From Aphanomyces cochlioides (lineage: Eukaryota > Oomycota > Saprolegniomycetes > Saprolegniales > Verrucalvaceae): DNA of 64,000 nt. The stretch is from NCBI GenBank assembly GCA_019828595.1, contig JAHQRK010000056.1:1-64000 (forward strand), in the 5' to 3' direction. Below are positions 10,716-25,000 of the stretch, piece by piece. Under the pieces are notes generated by a model. The model was not told the DNA's origin. It saw only the letters and a program-made list of their open reading frames with translations, and did no database searches. Numbering within the stretch: position 1 is the stretch's first letter; every line of letters starts with the position of its first letter. A program made the position numbers and the translations under genes.

Positions 10716-11550
10716 GTTTCGTCCGGTTCCTCCTTGCCAATTCCTGAGGGCTCATCGGGCGGTCGGTAGGAATGCATACAACTTGTTCACCTTCCAAGTG
10801 TATTTCGAGGTTCTCGACAGCGTGAGATCGTTTGAACATGTCGAAAGAGAAAATGCGTGTGAGGGCCTCACAGCACGATACATAGCGGGCATCTTGGTAT
10901 TGCTTGATTTCGTCAAGTTCACCGGACTCAAGTTGAAAATTTGAGCGGTCGGAGCCCTTGTAGATGTACTTGTACAGGTACTTGACTGCAGATATACTTG
11001 TACACGCCTCGACATTGATGTGGCAGTCGAACATGGCACTCAACGTTGGGCAGTACGGAATAACATATTGGTTGGTATACTCAGAGGGCCGCTCTGCCGA
11101 AGAGCGGCGACGACGGTAGAGTGGATATCCATCGCTGCCTTCTGATGTTTCGTTGCAGTATGCTTTTGGAAAGTTATTCTTGCACTTCCCGTTTTCCAGG
11201 CATCGGTCGCTGCATTTGTGAATCATGCAGGTTGTAACAATTTCGTGCAGTCTTGGATTCTTTTCCTTGTCGGGGATTTCTGCACTGATAATACTGTCAA
11301 TATCGGCAGCTGTCTTGATTTTGTCGTCCCCAGTGAAAATGACCAACATATGGGCATGAGGCAGACCACGCTTTTGGAATTCGACAACACGAACACACGC
11401 AGCTTGTCGACCCAAAACTCCCCCCTTGTACAGCATGGCTTCAATGGCTAAGAGCTTGAGACGGAACATGCGCGTCACTAAGAGGAAGAAGTACGTGGTT
11501 GTCAACCATCGATGACCTCGATCTACTAATCGATCGCACAGATTGTGCAA
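10699..11550 (-). pseudogene. Helitron Rep HUH/Y2 nuclease core, inverted fragment
   Basis: The 283-residue reverse-strand frame carries the catalytic core of a Helitron Rep. Homology begins near TRMFRLKLL (residues ~26-34). EFQKRGLPHAHML holds the HUH metal-binding motif, with His65 and His67 at 11350-11358. A Cys/His cluster (C108, H111, C113, C117, C123, then NNFPK) follows. KYLYKYIYKG at ~190-199 gives the two-tyrosine motif; Tyr191 and Tyr195 (10978-10980 and 10966-10968) have the four-residue spacing of the catalytic pair. RTKLTAF at the end also fits the family, after which the frame stops. In an intact element this domain nicks and joins DNA during rolling-circle transposition. All catalytic residues are present, but the N-terminal part is on the opposite strand and the helicase is missing. 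Residues 1-25 may be junction sequence. Confidence 0.87.
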
Positions 11551-11558
11551 TCTGAACT
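11488..11558. other. Helitron / 965-bp satellite junction segment
   Basis: This short segment is neither clear satellite nor clear Rep homology. It contains CTAATCGATC (11526-11535), the inverted counterpart of GATCGACTAG at 10596-10605 with one mismatch, and a GCACA-GAT-TGTGC hairpin at 11536-11548. Satellite identity begins at TGGGTTACATCG, about 11559. Confidence 0.5.
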
Positions 11559-12695
11559 TGGGTTACATCGTGACAAAACATGACACCAAGTATTGAGCAA
11601 CACACCAAAGAATTGACAACATCACACCAAATGGATATTTGCCATGGATATCATCGGGCAATACAACCTTGAGTGGTCAAATTAGTTGATGTTGGTTGGA
11701 AGTGCTGACTATTACGAACGAACTTGTCTCAAATTACTCTTTTTTTGACTTGTCGTTTGTATGTAAAAAATACTCATTTTTGTACTTGGAATTTGTATAT
11801 AAAAATTACTCTTTTTTTGACTTGGCGTTTGTCCTTCAAAATTACTCTCGTACTTACGTGTTGCGTTAGAGCTTTAAGTAATAGATCACATTGTTTAATA
11901 TCGCTTATTGAACTCGTACATCCAATGAGTTGAAACTTTGATACTGGGTAATACACCTGCTAAGTATTCATGCAACACCCCTTAAGTGATTCATGATACT
12001 CGCCGTAGGCCCACTATCAACAGTGGTACTCCATCAAAAAAAGTAGCACCATCAGTTGCAATAGTGGTAACCAACGTTACACATTGTCCCCTTACTGTAA
12101 AAAGTTGAACTATGGGGAGAGGATTTACTCGTCCAAAGTCAATATGAAAATACAGTAAAAACACACGTTTTAGCTGTCCCTGGCTGCTCTATGAAAATGT
12201 CCGGTATTTCGAGCCAAAAAGGCCCTACTTCGTAACATTCGCATATCGCGTCGGAATTCGCCTTTCGGAGTCCAAGCCTCTGGCCAGAGTATGGCTTAAA
12301 GTGGCAGAAAGGGCTCCTCACCCTACTACACAGTGTGTTGACCGCTTATTCAGCGGCCTTTTCTGCCCGAGTGAAGCTATCCTAAGACATGCATCTCACC
12401 TTGCATCGTGCCATTCATCTCATCTTTGGCAGGTATTATTTTAAATAGTAGGACAATATTTTCATTTTGTATGTGGAATTGTTTGATTATTAATATTATC
12501 GACAACTGGCACGTCCAGCAACATGGGTTACATCGTGACAAAACATGACACCAAGTATTGAGCAACACACCAAAGAATTGACAACATCACACCAAATGGA
12601 TATTTGCCATGGATATCATCGGGCAATACAACCTTGAGTGGTCAAATTAGTTGATGTTGGTTGGAAGTGCTGACTATTACGAACGAACTTGTCTC

Positions 12696-12822
12696 AAATT
12701 ACTCTTTTTTTGACTTGGCGTTTGTATGTAAAAAATACTCATTTTTGTACTTGGAATTTGTATATAAAAATTACTCTTTTTTTGACTTGGCGTTTGTCCT
12801 TCAAAATTACTCTCGTACTTAC
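12696..12822 (+). repeat. Internal ~36-bp subrepeats of the 965-bp monomer (representative copy)
   Basis: Within each monomer the AATTACTC or AAATACTC start recurs at 12696, 12733, 12768 and 12804 (spacing 37, 35, 36). It is followed by a T-run, ACTTGG and TTTGT. Copies 1 and 3 are closest, sharing CTCTTTTTTTGACTTGGCG; copy 2 is diverged and copy 4 is partial. This suggests a small tandem expansion before the whole monomer was amplified. Confidence 0.85.
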
Positions 12823-15800
12823 GTGTTGCGTTAGAGCTTTAAGTAATAGATCACATTGTTTAATATCGCTTATTGAACTCGTACATCCAATGAGTTGAAA
12901 CTTTGATACTGGGTAATACACCTGCTAAGTATTCATGCAACACCCCTTAAGTGATTCATGATACTCGCCGTAGGCCCACTATCAACAGTGGTACTCCATC
13001 AAAAAAAGTAGCACCATCAGTTGCAATAGTGGTAACCAACGTTACACATTGTCCCCTTACTGTAAAAAGTTGAACTATGGGGAGAGGATTTACTCGTCCA
13101 AAGTCAATATGAAAATACAGTAAAAACACACGTTTTAGCTGTCCCTGGCTGCTCTATGAAAATGTCCGGTATTTCGAGCCAAAAAGGCCCTACTTCGTAA
13201 CATTCGCATATCGCGTCGGAATTCGCCTTTCGGAGTCCAAGCCTCTGGCCAGAGTATGGCTTAAAGTGGCAGAAAGGGCTCCTCACCCTACTACACAGTG
13301 TGTTGACCGCTTATTCAGCGGCCTTTTCTGCCCGAGTGAAGCTATCCTAAGACATGCATCTCACCTTGCATCGTGCCATTCATCTCATCTTTGGCAGGTA
13401 TTATTTTAAATAGTAGGACAATATTTTCATTTTGTATGTGGAATTGTTTGATTATTAATATTATCGACAACTGGCACGTCCAGCAACATGGGTTACATCG
13501 TGACAAAACATGACACCAAGTATTGAGCAACACACCAAAGAATTGACAACATCACACCAAATGGATATTTGCCATGGATATCATCGGGCAATACAACCTT
13601 GAGTGGTCAAATTAGTTGATGTTGGTTGGAAGTGCTGACTATTACGAACGAACTTGTCTCAAATTACTCTTTTTTTGACTTGGCGTTTGTATGTAAAAAA
13701 TACTCATTTTTGTACTTGGAATTTGTATATAAAAATTACTCTTTTTTTGACTTGGCGTTTGTCCTTCAAAATTACTCTCGTACTTACGTGTTGCGTTAGA
13801 GCTTTAAGTAATAGATCACATTGTTTAATATCGCTTATTGAACTCGTACATCCAATGAGTTGAAACTTTGATACTGGGTAATACACCTGCTAAGTATTCA
13901 TGCAACACCCCTTAAGTGATTCATGATACTCGCCGTAGGCCCACTATCAACAGTGGTACTCCATCAAAAAAAGTAGCACCATCAGTTGCAATAGTGGTAA
14001 CCAACGTTACACATTGTCCCCTTACTGTAAAAAGTTGAACTATGGGGAGAGGATTTACTCGTCCAAAGTCAATATGAAAATACAGTAAAAACACACGTTT
14101 TAGCTGTCCCTGGCTGCTCTATGAAAATGTCCGGTATTTCGAGCCAAAAAGGCCCTACTTCGTAACATTCGCATATCGCGTCGGAATTCGCCTTTCGGAG
14201 TCCAAGCCTCTGGCCAGAGTATGGCTTAAAGTGGCAGAAAGGGCTCCTCACCCTACTACACAGTGTGTTGACCGCTTATTCAGCGGCCTTTTCTGCCCGA
14301 GTGAAGCTATCCTAAGACATGCATCTCACCTTGCATCGTGCCATTCATCTCATCTTTGGCAGGTATTATTTTAAATAGTAGGACAATATTTTCATTTTGT
14401 ATGTGGAATTGTTTGATTATTAATATTATCGACAACTGGCACGTCCAGCAACATGGGTTACATCGTGACAAAACATGACACCAAGTATTGAGCAACACAC
14501 CAAAGAATTGACAACATCACATCAAATGGATATTTGCCATGGATATCATCGGGCAATACAACCTTGAGTGGTCAAATTAGTTGATGTTGGTTGGAAGTGC
14601 TGACTATTACGAACGAACTTGTCTCAAATTACTCTTTTTTTGACTTGGCGTTTGTATGTAAAAAATACTCATTTTTGTACTTGGAATTTGTATATAAAAA
14701 TTACTCTTTTTTTGACTTGGCGTTTGTCCTTCAAAATTACTCTCGTACTTACGTGTTGCGTTAGAGCTTTAAGTAATAGATCACATTGTTTAATATCGCT
14801 TATTGAACTCGTACATCCAATGAGTTGAAACTTTGATACTGGGTAATACACCTGCTAAGTATTCATGCAACACCCCTTAAGTGATTCATGATACTCGCCG
14901 TAGGCCCACTATCAACAGTGGTACTCCATCAAAAAAAGTAGCACCATCAGTTGCAATAGTGGTAACCAACGTTACACATTGTCCCCTTACTGTAAAAAGT
15001 TGAACTATGGGGAGAGGATTTACTCGTCCAAAGTCAATATGAAAATACAGTAAAAACACACGTTTTAGCTGTCCCTGGCTGCTCTATGAAAATGTCCGGT
15101 ATTTCGAGCCAAAAAGGCCCTACTTCGTAACATTCGCATATCGCGTCGGAATTCGCCTTTCGGAGTCCAAGCCTCTGGCCAGAGTATGGCTTAAAGTGGC
15201 AGAAAGGGCTCCTCACCCTACTACACAGTGTGTTGACCGCTTATTCAGCGGCCTTTTCTGCCCGAGTGAAGCTATCCTAAGACATGCATCTCACCTTGCA
15301 TCGTGCCATTCATCTCATCTTTGGCAGGTATTATTTTAAATAGTAGGACAATATTTTCATTTTGTATGTGGAATTGTTTGATTATTAATATTATCGACAA
15401 CTGGCACGTCCAGCAACATGGGTTACATCGTGACAAAACATGACACCAAGTATTGAGCAACACACCAAAGAATTGACAACATCACACCAAATGGATATTT
15501 GCCATGGATATCATCGGGCAATACAACCTTGAGTGGTCAAATTAGTTGATGTTGGTTGGAAGTGCTGACTATTACGAACGAACTTGTCTCAAATTACTCT
15601 TTTTTTGACTTGGCGTTTGTATGTAAAAAATACTCATTTTTGTACTTGGAATTTGTATATAAAAATTACTCTTTTTTTGACTTGGCGTTTGTCCTTCAAA
15701 ATTACTCTCGTACTTACGTGTTGCGTTAGAGCTTTAAGTAATAGATCACATTGTTTAATATCGCTTATTGAACTCGTACATCCAATGAGTTGAAACTTTG

Positions 15801-18800
15801 ATACTGGGTAATACACCTGCTAAGTATTCATGCAACACCCCTTAAGTGATTCATGATACTCGCCGTAGGCCCACTATCAACAGTGGTACTCCATCAAAAA
15901 AAGTAGCACCATCAGTTGCAATAGTGGTAACCAACGTTACACATTGTCCCCTTACTGTAAAAAGTTGAACTATGGGGAGAGGATTTACTCGTCCAAAGTC
16001 AATATGAAAATACAGTAAAAACACACGTTTTAGCTGTCCCTGGCTGCTCTATGAAAATGTCCGGTATTTCGAGCCAAAAAGGCCCTACTTCGTAACATTC
16101 GCATATCGCGTCGGAATTCGCCTTTCGGAGTCCAAGCCTCTGGCCAGAGTATGGCTTAAAGTGGCAGAAAGGGCTCCTCACCCTACTACACAGTGTGTTG
16201 ACCGCTTATTCAGCGGCCTTTTCTGCCCGAGTGAAGCTATCCTAAGACATGCATCTCACCTTGCATCGTGCCATTCATCTCATCTTTGGCAGGTATTATT
16301 TTAAATAGTAGGACAATATTTTCATTTTGTATGTGGAATTGTTTGATTATTAATATTATCGACAACTGGCACGTCCAGCAACATGGGTTACATCGTGACA
16401 AAACATGACACCAAGTATTGAGCAACACACCAAAGAATTGACAACATCACACCAAATGGATATTTGCCATGGATATCATCGGGCAATACAACCTTGAGTG
16501 GTCAAATTAGTTGATGTTGGTTGGAAGTGCTGACTATTACGAACGAACTTGTCTCAAATTACTCTTTTTTTGACTTGGCGTTTGTATGTAAAAAATACTC
16601 ATTTTTGTACTTGGAATTTGTATATAAAAATTACTCTTTTTTTGACTTGGCGTTTGTCCTTCAAAATTACTCTCGTACTTACGTGTTGCGTTAGAGCTTT
16701 AAGTAATAGATCACATTGTTTAATATCGCTTATTGAACTCGTACATCCAATGAGTTGAAACTTTGATACTGGGTAATACACCTGCTAAGTATTCATGCAA
16801 CACCCCTTAAGTGATTCATGATACTCGCCGTAGGCCCACTATCAACAGTGGTACTCCATCAAAAAAAGTAGCACCATCAGTTGCAATAGTGGTAACCAAC
16901 GTTACACATTGTCCCCTTACTGTAAAAAGTTGAACTATGGGGAGAGGATTTACTCGTCCAAAGTCAATATGAAAATACAGTAAAAACACACGTTTTAGCT
17001 GTCCCTGGGCTGCTCTATGAAAATGTCCGGTATTTCGAGCCAAAAAGGCCCTACTTCGTAACATTCGCATATCGCGTCGGAATTCGCCTTTCGGAGTCCA
17101 AGCCTCTGGCCAGAGTATGGCTTAAAGTGGCAGAAAGGGCTCCTCACCCTACTACACAGTGTGTTGACCGCTTATTCAGCGGCCTTTTCTGCCCGAGTGA
17201 AGCTATCCTAAGACATGCATCTCACCTTGCATCGTGCCATTCATCTCATCTTTGGCAGGTATTATTTTAAATAGTAGGACAATATTTTCATTTTGTATGT
17301 GGAATTGTTTGATTATTAATATTATCGACAACTGGCACGTCCAGCAACATGGGTTACATCGTGACAAAACATGACACCAAGTATTGAGCAACACACCAAA
17401 GAATTGACAACATCACACCAAATGGATATTTGCCATGGATATCATCGGGCAATACAACCTTGAGTGGTCAAATTAGTTGATGTTGGTTGGAAGTGCTGAC
17501 TATTACGAACGAACTTGTCTCAAATTACTCTTTTTTTGACTTGGCGTTTGTATGTAAAAAATACTCATTTTTGTACTTGGAATTTGTATATAAAAATTAC
17601 TCTTTTTTTGACTTGGCGTTTGTCCTTCAAAATTACTCTCGTACTTACGTGTTGCGTTAGAGCTTTAAGTAATAGATCACATTGTTTAATATCGCTTATT
17701 GAACTCGTACATCCAATGAGTTGAAACTTTGATACTGGGTAATACACCTGCTAAGTATTCATGCAACACCCCTTAAGTGATTCATGATACTCGCCGTAGG
17801 CCCACTATCAACAGTGGTACTCCATCAAAAAAAGTAGCACCATCAGTTGCAATAGTGGTAACCAACGTTACACATTGTCCCCTTACTGTAAAAAGTTGAA
17901 CTATGGGGAGAGGATTTACTCGTCCAAAGTCAATATGAAAATACAGTAAAAACACACGTTTTAGCTGTCCCTGGCTGCTCTATGAAAATGTCCGGTATTT
18001 CGAGCCAAAAAGGCCCTACTTCGTAACATTCGCATATCGCGTCGGAATTCGCCTTTCGGAGTCCAAGCCTCTGGCCAGAGTATGGCTTAAAGTGGCAGAA
18101 AGGGCTCCTCACCCTACTACACAGTGTGTTGACCGCTTATTCAGCGGCCTTTTCTGCCCGAGTGAAGCTATCCTAAGACATGCATCTCACCTTGCATCGT
18201 GCCATTCATCTCATCTTTGGCAGGTATTATTTTAAATAGTAGGACAATATTTTCATTTTGTATGTGGAATTGTTTGATTATTAATATTATCGACAACTGG
18301 CACGTCCAGCAACATGGGTTACATCGTGACAAAACATGACACCAAGTATTGAGCAACACACCAAAGAATTGACAACATCACACCAAATGGATATTTGCCA
18401 TGGATATCATCGGGCAATACAACCTTGAGTGGTCAAATTAGTTGATGTTGGTTGGAAGTGCTGACTATTACGAACGAACTTGTCTCAAATTACTCTTTTT
18501 TTGACTTGGCGTTTGTATGTAAAAAATACTCATTTTTGTACTTGGAATTTGTATATAAAAATTACTCTTTTTTTGACTTGGCGTTTGTCCTTCAAAATTA
18601 CTCTCGTACTTACGTGTTGCGTTAGAGCTTTAAGTAATAGATCACATTGTTTAATATCGCTTATTGAACTCGTACATCCAATGAGTTGAAACTTTGATAC
18701 TGGGTAATACACCTGCTAAGTATTCATGCAACACCCCTTAAGTGATTCATGATACTCGCCGTAGGCCCACTATCAACAGTGGTACTCCATCAAAAAAAGT

Positions 18801-21800
18801 AGCACCATCAGTTGCAATAGTGGTAACCAACGTTACACATTGTCCCCTTACTGTAAAAAGTTGAACTATGGGGAGAGGATTTACTCGTCCAAAGTCAATA
18901 TGAAAATACAGTAAAAACACACGTTTTAGCTGTCCCTGGCTGCTCTATGAAAATGTCCGGTATTTCGAGCCAAAAAGGCCCTACTTCGTAACATTCGCAT
19001 ATCGCGTCGGAATTCGCCTTTCGGAGTCCAAGCCTCTGGCCAGAGTATGGCTTAAAGTGGCAGAAAGGGCTCCTCACCCTACTACACAGTGTGTTGACCG
19101 CTTATTCAGCGGCCTTTTCTGCCCGAGTGAAGCTATCCTAAGACATGCATCTCACCTTGCATCGTGCCATTCATCTCATCTTTGGCAGGTATTATTTTAA
19201 ATAGTAGGACAATATTTTCATTTTGTATGTGGAATTGTTTGATTATTAATATTATCGACAACTGGCACGTCCAGCAACATGGGTTACATCGTGACAAAAC
19301 ATGACACCAAGTATTGAGCAACACACCAAAGAATTGACAACATCACACCAAATGGATATTTGCCATGGATATCATCGGGCAATACAACCTTGAGTGGTCA
19401 AATTAGTTGATGTTGGTTGGAAGTGCTGACTATTACGAACGAACTTGTCTCAAATTACTCTTTTTTTGACTTGGCGTTTGTATGTAAAAAATACTCATTT
19501 TTGTACTTGGAATTTGTATATAAAAATTACTCTTTTTTTGACTTGGCGTTTGTCCTTCAAAATTACTCTCGTACTTACGTGTTGCGTTAGAGCTTTAAGT
19601 AATAGATCACATTGTTTAATATCGCTTATTGAACTCGTACATCCAATGAGTTGAAACTTTGATACTGGGTAATACACCTGCTAAGTATTCATGCAACACC
19701 CCTTAAGTGATTCATGATACTCGCCGTAGGCCCACTATCAACAGTGGTACTCCATCAAAAAAAGTAGCACCATCAGTTGCAATAGTGGTAACCAACGTTA
19801 CACATTGTCCCCTTACTGTAAAAAGTTGAACTATGGGGAGAGGATTTACTCGTCCAAAGTCAATATGAAAATACAGTAAAAACACACGTTTTAGCTGTCC
19901 CTGGCTGCTCTATGAAAATGTCCGGTATTTCGAGCCAAAAAGGCCCTACTTCGTAACATTCGCATATCGCGTCGGAATTCGCCTTTCGGAGTCCAAGCCT
20001 CTGGCCAGAGTATGGCTTAAAGTGGCAGAAAGGGCTCCTCACCCTACTACACAGTGTGTTGACCGCTTATTCAGCGGCCTTTTCTGCCCGAGTGAAGCTA
20101 TCCTAAGACATGCATCTCACCTTGCATCGTGCCATTCATCTCATCTTTGGCAGGTATTATTTTAAATAGTAGGACAATATTTTCATTTTGTATGTGGAAT
20201 TGTTTGATTATTAATATTATCGACAACTGGCACGTCCAGCAACATGGGTTACATCGTGACAAAACATGACACCAAGTATTGAGCAACACACCAACGAATT
20301 GACAACATCACACCAAATGGATATTTGCCATGGATATCATCGGGCAATACAACCTTGAGTGGTCAAATTAGTTGATGTTGGTTGGAAGTGCTGACTATTA
20401 CGAACGAACTTGTCTCAAATTACTCTTTTTTTGACTTGGCGTTTGTATGTAAAAAATACTCATTTTTGTACTTGGAATTTGTATATAAAAATTACTCTTT
20501 TTTTGACTTGGCGTTTGTCCTTCAAAATTACTCTCGTACTTACGTGTTGCGTTAGAGCTTTAAGTAATAGATCACATTGTTTAATATCGCTTATTGAACT
20601 CGTACATCCAATGAGTTGAAACTTTGATACTGGGTAATACACCTGCTAAGTATTCATGCAACACCCCTTAAGTGATTCATGATACTCGCCGTAGGCCCAC
20701 TATCAACAGTGGTACTCCATCAAAAAAAGTAGCACCATCAGTTGCAATAGTGGTAACCAACGTTACACATTGTCCCCTTACTGTAAAAAGTTGAACTATG
20801 GGGAGAGGATTTACTCGTCCAAAGTCAATATGAAAATACAGTAAAAACACACGTTTTAGCTGTCCCTGGCTGCTCTATGAAAATGTCCGGTATTTCGAGC
20901 CAAAAAGGCCCTACTTCGTAACATTCGCATATCGCGTCGGAATTCGCCTTTCGGAGTCCAAGCCTCTGGCCAGAGTATGGCTTAAAGTGGCAGAAAGGGC
21001 TCCTCACCCTACTACACAGTGTGTTGACCGCTTATTCAGCGGCCTTTTCTGCCCGAGTGAAGCTATCCTAAGACATGCATCTCACCTTGCATCGTGCCAT
21101 TCATCTCATCTTTGGCAGGTATTATTTTAAATAGTAGGACAATATTTTCATTTTGTATGTGGAATTGTTTGATTATTAATATTATCGACAACTGGCACGT
21201 CCAGCAACATGGGTTACATCGTGACAAAACATGACACCAAGTATTGAGCAACACACCAAAGAATTGACAACATCACACCAAATGGATATTTGCCATGGAT
21301 ATCATCGGGCAATACAACCTTGAGTGGTCAAATTAGTTGATGTTGGTTGGAAGTGCTGACTATTACGAACGAACTTGTCTCAAATTACTCTTTTTTTGAC
21401 TTGGCGTTTGTATGTAAAAAATACTCATTTTTGTACTTGGAATTTGTATATAAAAATTACTCTTTTTTTGACTTGGCGTTTGTCCTTCAAAATTACTCTC
21501 GTACTTACGTGTTGCGTTAGAGCTTTAAGTAATAGATCACATTGTTTAATATCGCTTATTGAACTCGTACATCCAATGAGTTGAAACTTTGATACTGGGT
21601 AATACACCTGCTAAGTATTCATGCAACACCCCTTAAGTGATTCATGATACTCGCCGTAGGCCCACTATCAACAGTGGTACTCCATCAAAAAAAGTAGCAC
21701 CATCAGTTGCAATAGTGGTAACCAACGTTACACATTGTCCCCTTACTGTAAAAAGTTGAACTATGGGGAGAGGATTTACTCGTCCAAAGTCAATATGAAA

Positions 21801-22060
21801 ATACAGTAAAAACACACGTTTTAGCTGTCCCTGGCTGCTCTATGAAAATGTCCGGTATTTCGAGCCAAAAAGGCCCTACTTCGTAACATTCGCATATCGC
21901 GTCGGAATTCGCCTTTCGGAGTCCAAGCCTCTGGCCAGAGTATGGCTTAAAGTGGCAGAAAGGGCTCCTCACCCTACTACACAGTGTGTTGACCGCTTAT
22001 TCAGCGGCCTTTTCTGCCCGAGTGAAGCTATCCTAAGACATGCATCTCACCTTGCATCGT

Positions 22061-25000
22061 CCCAGAAAAACTCAACTGCCATTCATCTCATCTTTGGCAG
22101 GTATTATTTTAAATAGTAGGACAATATTTTCATTTTGTATGTGGAATTGTTTGATTATTAATATTATCGACAACTGGCACGTCCAGCAACATGGGTTACA
22201 TCGTGACAAAACATGACACCAAGTATTGAGCAACACACCAAAGAATTGACAACATCACACCAAATGGATATTTGCCATGGATATCATCGGGCAATACAAC
22301 CTTGAGTGGTCAAATTAGTTGATGTTGGTTGGAAGTGCTGACTATTACGAACGAACTTGTCTCAAATTACTCTTTTTTTGACTTGGCGTTTGTATGTAAA
22401 AAATACTCATTTTTGTACTTGGAATTTGTATATAAAAATTACTCTTTTTTTGACTTGGCGTTTGTCCTTCAAAATTACTCTCGTACTTACGTGTTGCGTT
22501 AGAGCTTTAAGTAATAGATCACATTGTTTAATATCGCTTATTGAACTCGTACATCCAATGAGTTGAAACTTTGATACTGGGTAATACACCTGCTAAGTAT
22601 TCATGCAACACCCCTTAAGTGATTCATGATACTCACCGTAGGCCCACTATCAACAGTGGTACTCCATCAAAAAAAGTAGCACCATCAGTTGCAATAGTGG
22701 TAACCAACGTTACACATTGTCCCCTTACTGTAAAAAGTTGAACTATGGGGAGAGGATTTACTCGTCCAAAGTCAATATGAAAATACAGTAAAAACACACG
22801 TTTTAGCTGTCCCTGGCTGCTCTATGAAAATGTCCGGTATTTCGAGCCAAAAAGGCCCTACTTCGTAACATTCGCATATCGCGTCGGAATTCGCCTTTCG
22901 GAGTCCAAGCCTCTGGCCAGAGTATGGCTTAAAGTGGCAGAAAGGGCTCGTCACCCTACTACACAGTGTGTTGACCGCTTATTCAGCGGCCTTTTCTGCC
23001 CGAGTGAAGCTATCCTAAGACATGCATCTCACCTTGCATCGTGCCATTCATCTCATCTTTGGCAGGTATTATTTTAAATAGTAGGACAATATTTTCATTT
23101 TGTATGTGGAATTGTTTGATTATTAATATTATCGACAACTGGCACGTCCAGCAACATGGGTTACATCGTGACAAAACATGACACCAAGTATTGAGCAACA
23201 CACCAACGAATTGACAACATCACACCAAATGGATATTTGCCATGGATATCATCGGGCAATACAACCTTGAGTGGTCAAATTAGTTGATGTTGGTTGGAAG
23301 TGCTGACTATTACGAACGAACTTGTCTCAAATTACTCTTTTTTTGACTTGGCGTTTGTATGTAAAAAATACTCATTTTTGTACTTGGAATTTGTATATAA
23401 AAATTACTCTTTTTTGACTTGGCGTTTGTCCTTCAAAATTACTCTCGTACTTACGTGTTGCGTTAGAGCTTTAAGTAATAGATCACATTGTTTAATATCG
23501 CTTATTGAACTCGTACATCCAATGAGTTGAAACTTTGATACTGGGTAATACACCTGCTAAGTATTCATGCAACACCCCTTAAGTGATTCATGATACTCGC
23601 CGTAGGCCCACTATCAACAGTGGTACTCCATCAAAAAAAGTAGCACCATCAGTTGCAATAGTGGTAACCAACGTTACACATTGTCCCCTTACTGTAAAAA
23701 GTTGAACTATGGGGAGAGGATTTACTCGTCCAAAGTCAATATGAAAATACAGTAAAAACACACGTTTTAGCTGTCCCTGGCTGCTCTATGAAAATGTCCG
23801 GTATTTCGAGCCAAAAAGGCCCTACTTCGTAACATTCGCATATCGCGTCGGAATTCGCCTTTCGGAGTCCAAGCCTCTGGCCAGAGTATGGCTTAAAGTG
23901 GCAGAAAGGGCTCCTCACCCTACTACACAGTGTGTTGACCGCTTATTCAGCGGCCTTTTCTGCCCGAGTGAAGCTATCCTAAGACATGCATCTCACCTTG
24001 CATCGTCCCAGAAAAACTCAACTGCCATTCATCTCATCTTTGGCAGGTATTATTTTAAATAGTAGGACAATATTTTCATTTTGTATGTGGAATTGTTTGA
24101 TTATTAATATTATCGACAACTGGCACGTCCAGCAACATGGGTTACATCGTGACAAAACATGACACCAAGTATTGAGCAACACACCAAAGAATTGACAACA
24201 TCACACCAAATGGATATTTGCCATGGATATCATCGGGCAATACAACCTTGAGTGGTCAAATTAGTTGATGTTGGTTGGAAGTGCTGACTATTACGAACGA
24301 ACTTGTCTCAAATTACTCTTTTTTTGACTTGGCGTTTGTATGTAAAAAATACTCATTTTTGTACTTGGAATTTGTATATAAAAATTACTCTTTTTTTGAC
24401 TTGGCGTTTGTCCTTCAAAATTACTCTCGTACTTACGTGTTGCGTTAGAGCTTTAAGTAATAGATCACATTGTTTAATATCGCTTATTGAACTCGTACAT
24501 CCAATGAGTTGAAACTTTGATACTGGGTAATACACCTGCTAAGTATTCATGCAACACCCCTTAAGTGATTCATGATACTCGCCGTAGGCCCACTATCAAC
24601 AGTGGTACTCCATCAAAAAAAGTAGCACCATCAGTTGCAATAGTGGTAACCAACGTTACACATTGTCCCCTTACTGTAAAAAGTTGAACTATGGGGAGAG
24701 GATTTACTCGTCCAAAGTCAATATGAAAATACAGTAAAAACACACGTTTTAGCTGTCCCTGGCTGCTCTATGAAAATGTCCGGTATTTCGAGCCAAAAAG
24801 GCCCTACTTCGTAACATTCGCATATCGCGTCGGAATTCGCCTTTCGGAGTCCAAGCCTCTGGCCAGAGTATGGCTTAAAGTGGCAGAAAGGGCTCCTCAC
24901 CCTACTACACAGTGTGTTGACCGCTTATTCAGCGGCCTTTTCTGCCCGAGTGAAGCTATCCTAAGACATGCATCTCACCTTGCATCGTCCCAGAAAAACT

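Larger units (their letters stand above)
8383..11558. mobile_element. Helitron remnant, interrupted and partly inverted
   Basis: This is the only stretch with recognisable protein-coding sequence. It fills the gap between the 185-bp array and the 965-bp array. Read as protein it gives, in order, the N-terminal zinc-finger region of a Helitron Rep protein (+), a satellite insertion, the helitron-like N domain (+), then the HUH/Y2 nuclease core on the opposite strand. The helicase domain that follows in autonomous Helitrons is missing, so this copy cannot be autonomous. Termini are uncertain. The left limit coincides with the satellite edge, about 11 bases before the first ATG. On the right, a small hairpin (11536-11548) followed by CTGA (11552-11555) is only a weak match to a Helitron 3' end. 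Confidence 0.85.

Noticed and set aside
11478..11527. Short intron (GTAGATC...TTCCTCTTAG, minus strand) upstream of TRMFRLKLL in the inverted Rep fragment
   Set aside because: The 3' side has a good pyrimidine tract, but splicing at these sites puts a TGA in frame, and the flank is next to a rearrangement breakpoint.
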